Shown here piece after piece: positions 14,762-16,011 of a stretch of DNA of 16,011 bases. Each line of letters begins with the position of its first letter. Position 1 is the first letter of the stretch. Source of the DNA: UBA4582 sp013204195 (GTDB lineage Bacteria > Pseudomonadota > Gammaproteobacteria > Pseudomonadales > Azotimanducaceae); assembly GCA_963925735.1 (NCBI GenBank), contig CAWUUH010000041.1, forward strand, positions 1 to 16,011, written 5' to 3'. Under the pieces are notes generated by a model that saw nothing but the letters and a program-made list of their open reading frames with translations, was not told the origin of the DNA and ran no database searches. The position numbers were made by a program, and so were the translations under genes.

Positions 14762-16011
14762 TCAGCTTCGCAGCTGATTGCCAATGGGTAACTGGCGAAT
14801 GCGCTTGCCGGTGGCCGCATAAATTGCGTTACACAAGGCTGGCGCAAACGGTGGTGTCGGTGGCTCGCCCACACCCGCGGGCAAGGCATCGCTTGCGACG
14901 ACCTGAACCTCAATGATGGGTGGCGCCTCGTTCATGCGCGCAACCGCATAGTCGTGGTAGTTGCTCTGTTCGACCGCGCCGTGCTGCAGTGTAATGCCGG
15001 CGTGTAATGCGCAAGACAGACCAAAGACCGCACCACCCTGACATTGATTAACGACGGTGTCGGTGTTGACGACTGTGCCGGCATCGATGGCCATCCAGAC
15101 TTTCGGTATGGTGAGTTCGCCTGAGCTGCTGACGTTGACTTCGACTACGGTTGCCACATAAGTCAGAAAGCTACGGTGCGCGGCGATGCCTAAGCCGCTG
15201 CCGGGTGGCAATGTACGGCCCCAGCCGGCACTGGCGGCAGCCAAGTGAATGACGTGAGCTAAGCGCCCTGTGTCATAGGGATAGCGTGTTAGTGTCTCAC
15301 CATAGTTCGGATAGGGTTCACCCATACCGTCGAATTCTAATCGTCGTGCCGGACCTATGACCTCAAGCAGATAATCCTTAGGGTCTCGCTGGGCGGCAGC
15401 CGCCATTTCGGCAATAAATGATTGGACGGCAAAACAGTGATGAATATTGTTTACCGATCGTAGCCAGCCGATACGCACATGGGCTTGCGCCTCACCCACC
15501 TCAAGTTGCAGGTTTGGGGCACTGATCGGTGAGTCGGAAAAGCCCTGGCTGAGTTCGCCGGCGCTTGGTTTTGTCGTGCCGGTACTAAACAGCGCGCCGA
15601 TAGAGGGAAATACCGTTCGATGTTGAAAGGCAAGAATTTTGCCCTGGTCATCAAGCCCGGCGGTCAGCTTTTGCGCCGATACGGTATGGTAGAAATCGTG
15701 CTGAATATCGTCTTCCCGGGTCCATTGCAGGCGGATGGTAAAACCTGACTGCTGAGCGAGATAGGCGGCCTCAGAAGAAAAATCTGGTTTCGACTTGCGC
15801 CCGAACGCGCCGCCCAGCAGTGTCACGTGAACCTCCACCTGGGCTGGCTGTAAACCTAACATCCTTGAAACCTCGGCCTGATCAGCCTGGGGGTTCTGGG
15901 TGGCGGCCCATACCTGTACGCCAGTGCTGGTCATTCGTGCAGTGGCAACCGGTGGTTCCATCGGCGCGTGACTCAGGTGCGGGACATAATACTCTGCATC
16001 TAATCGCGTGG
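14762..16011 (-). CDS. Molybdenum hydroxylase large subunit, IorB/xanthine dehydrogenase family, partial (N-terminus outside window)
   Basis: The C-terminal 416 or so codons of a molybdopterin-binding subunit; the open frame continues past the right edge (upstream reading EYYVPHLSHAPMEPPVA, a family-typical segment), so ATG 15961 is internal. Motifs include TLLGGAFGRKSKPDFSSEAA (Mo-pterin binding), RLQWTREDDIQHDFYH, NQCQGGAVFGLSCAL, and GVGEPPTPPFAPALCNAI. The Glu of the last motif (codon 14864-14866) is the conserved base of the Mo active site in xanthine dehydrogenase-type enzymes. The pattern fits isoquinoline 1-oxidoreductase beta-type and aldehyde oxidase-type subunits, which hydroxylate N-heterocycles or oxidise aldehydes with water as the oxygen source. 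A small [2Fe-2S] subunit is expected next to it, outside the window. It is convergent with the RND gene, 33 bp away, with no strong terminator between. Confidence 0.9.
   Translation of the reverse strand, partial: TRLDAEYYVPHLSHAPMEPPVATARMTSTGVQVWAATQNPQADQAEVSRMLGLQPAQVEVHVTLLGGAFGRKSKPDFSSEAAYLAQQSGFTIRLQWTREDDIQHDFYHTVSAQKLTAGLDDQGKILAFQHRTVFPSIGALFSTGTTKPSAGELSQGFSDSPISAPNLQLEVGEAQAHVRIGWLRSVNNIHHCFAVQSFIAEMAAAAQRDPKDYLLEVIGPARRLEFDGMGEPYPNYGETLTRYPYDTGRLAHVIHLAAASAGWGRTLPPGSGLGIAAHRSFLTYVATVVEVNVSSSGELTIPKVWMAIDAGTVVNTDTVVNQCQGGAVFGLSCALHAGITLQHGAVEQSNYHDYAVARMNEAPPIIEVQVVASDALPAGVGEPPTPPFAPALCNAIYAATGKRIRQLPIGNQLRS

Noticed and set aside
14763..14776. CAGCT/AGCTG hairpin near the RND-molybdenum hydroxylase junction
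   Set aside because: The stem is only 5 bp, lies in the coding 3' end of the molybdenum hydroxylase gene and has no T-tract, so it does not support a terminator call.
15959..15961. ATG 15961 as the start of the molybdenum hydroxylase gene
   Set aside because: The frame stays open to the right edge and reads family-typical residues (YVPHLSHAPMEPP), so this ATG is internal and the gene is cut by the window.

Overview
The window looks like ordinary chromosomal accessory DNA from a free-living Gram-negative bacterium, most likely a gammaproteobacterium. This is inferred from the inner-membrane plus periplasmic RND efflux pair, the MacB/LolCD-type ABC exporter pair, AGGAG-type ribosome binding sites and an E. 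coli-like sigma70 promoter. I cannot name a genus. By eye the base composition is moderately GC-rich and even, with no phage genes, insertion sequences, tRNA or rRNA genes or CRISPR arrays. Coding density is high and nearly all gaps are under 250 bp.

Layout, left to right. (1) 1-1306, minus strand: an ABC exporter of the LolCDE/MacB/YbbAP type, with the ATPase followed by a permease cut by the left edge. (2) 1470-3246, plus strand: two alpha/beta hydrolases in a probable operon. The first has an Asp nucleophile in a haloalkane dehalogenase/epoxide hydrolase-like setting; the second is homoserine O-acetyltransferase (MetX)-like. A long hairpin at 3284-3320 separates them from a convergent gene. 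(3) 3333-4898, minus: a SulP/SLC26 anion transporter with a C-terminal STAS domain. (4) 5147-7503, minus: a two-gene unit of an M20 deacylase/peptidase and a phytanoyl-CoA dioxygenase-like Fe(II)/2-oxoglutarate oxygenase. (5) 7718-9340, plus: an acyl-CoA synthetase diverging from that pair, with a perfect 18-bp dyad in the shared intergenic DNA. (6) 9521-10180, minus: a TetR/AcrR regulator with a WHG-type C-terminal domain. It diverges from (7) 10345-14728, plus: an RND periplasmic adaptor and inner-membrane permease. The divergent region carries a near-consensus promoter overlapped by an imperfect palindrome. (8) 14762-16011, minus: the C-terminal part of a molybdenum hydroxylase large subunit (IorB/xanthine dehydrogenase-like), cut by the right edge.

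How the genes may work together. The TetR-RND block is a classic locally regulated efflux module. The hydrolases, dioxygenase, deacylase, acyl-CoA ligase and molybdenum hydroxylase have the character of a catabolic neighbourhood for lipid-like, terpenoid, steroid or xenobiotic carboxylic acids. That is an inference from families only, and no substrate can be read from the sequence. I found no clearly new defence or mobile system. The best leads are the altered proton-relay residues of the RND permease, the operator candidates in the two divergent regions, the M20-PhyH/acyl-CoA ligase cluster, and two short tandem repeats at gene ends.
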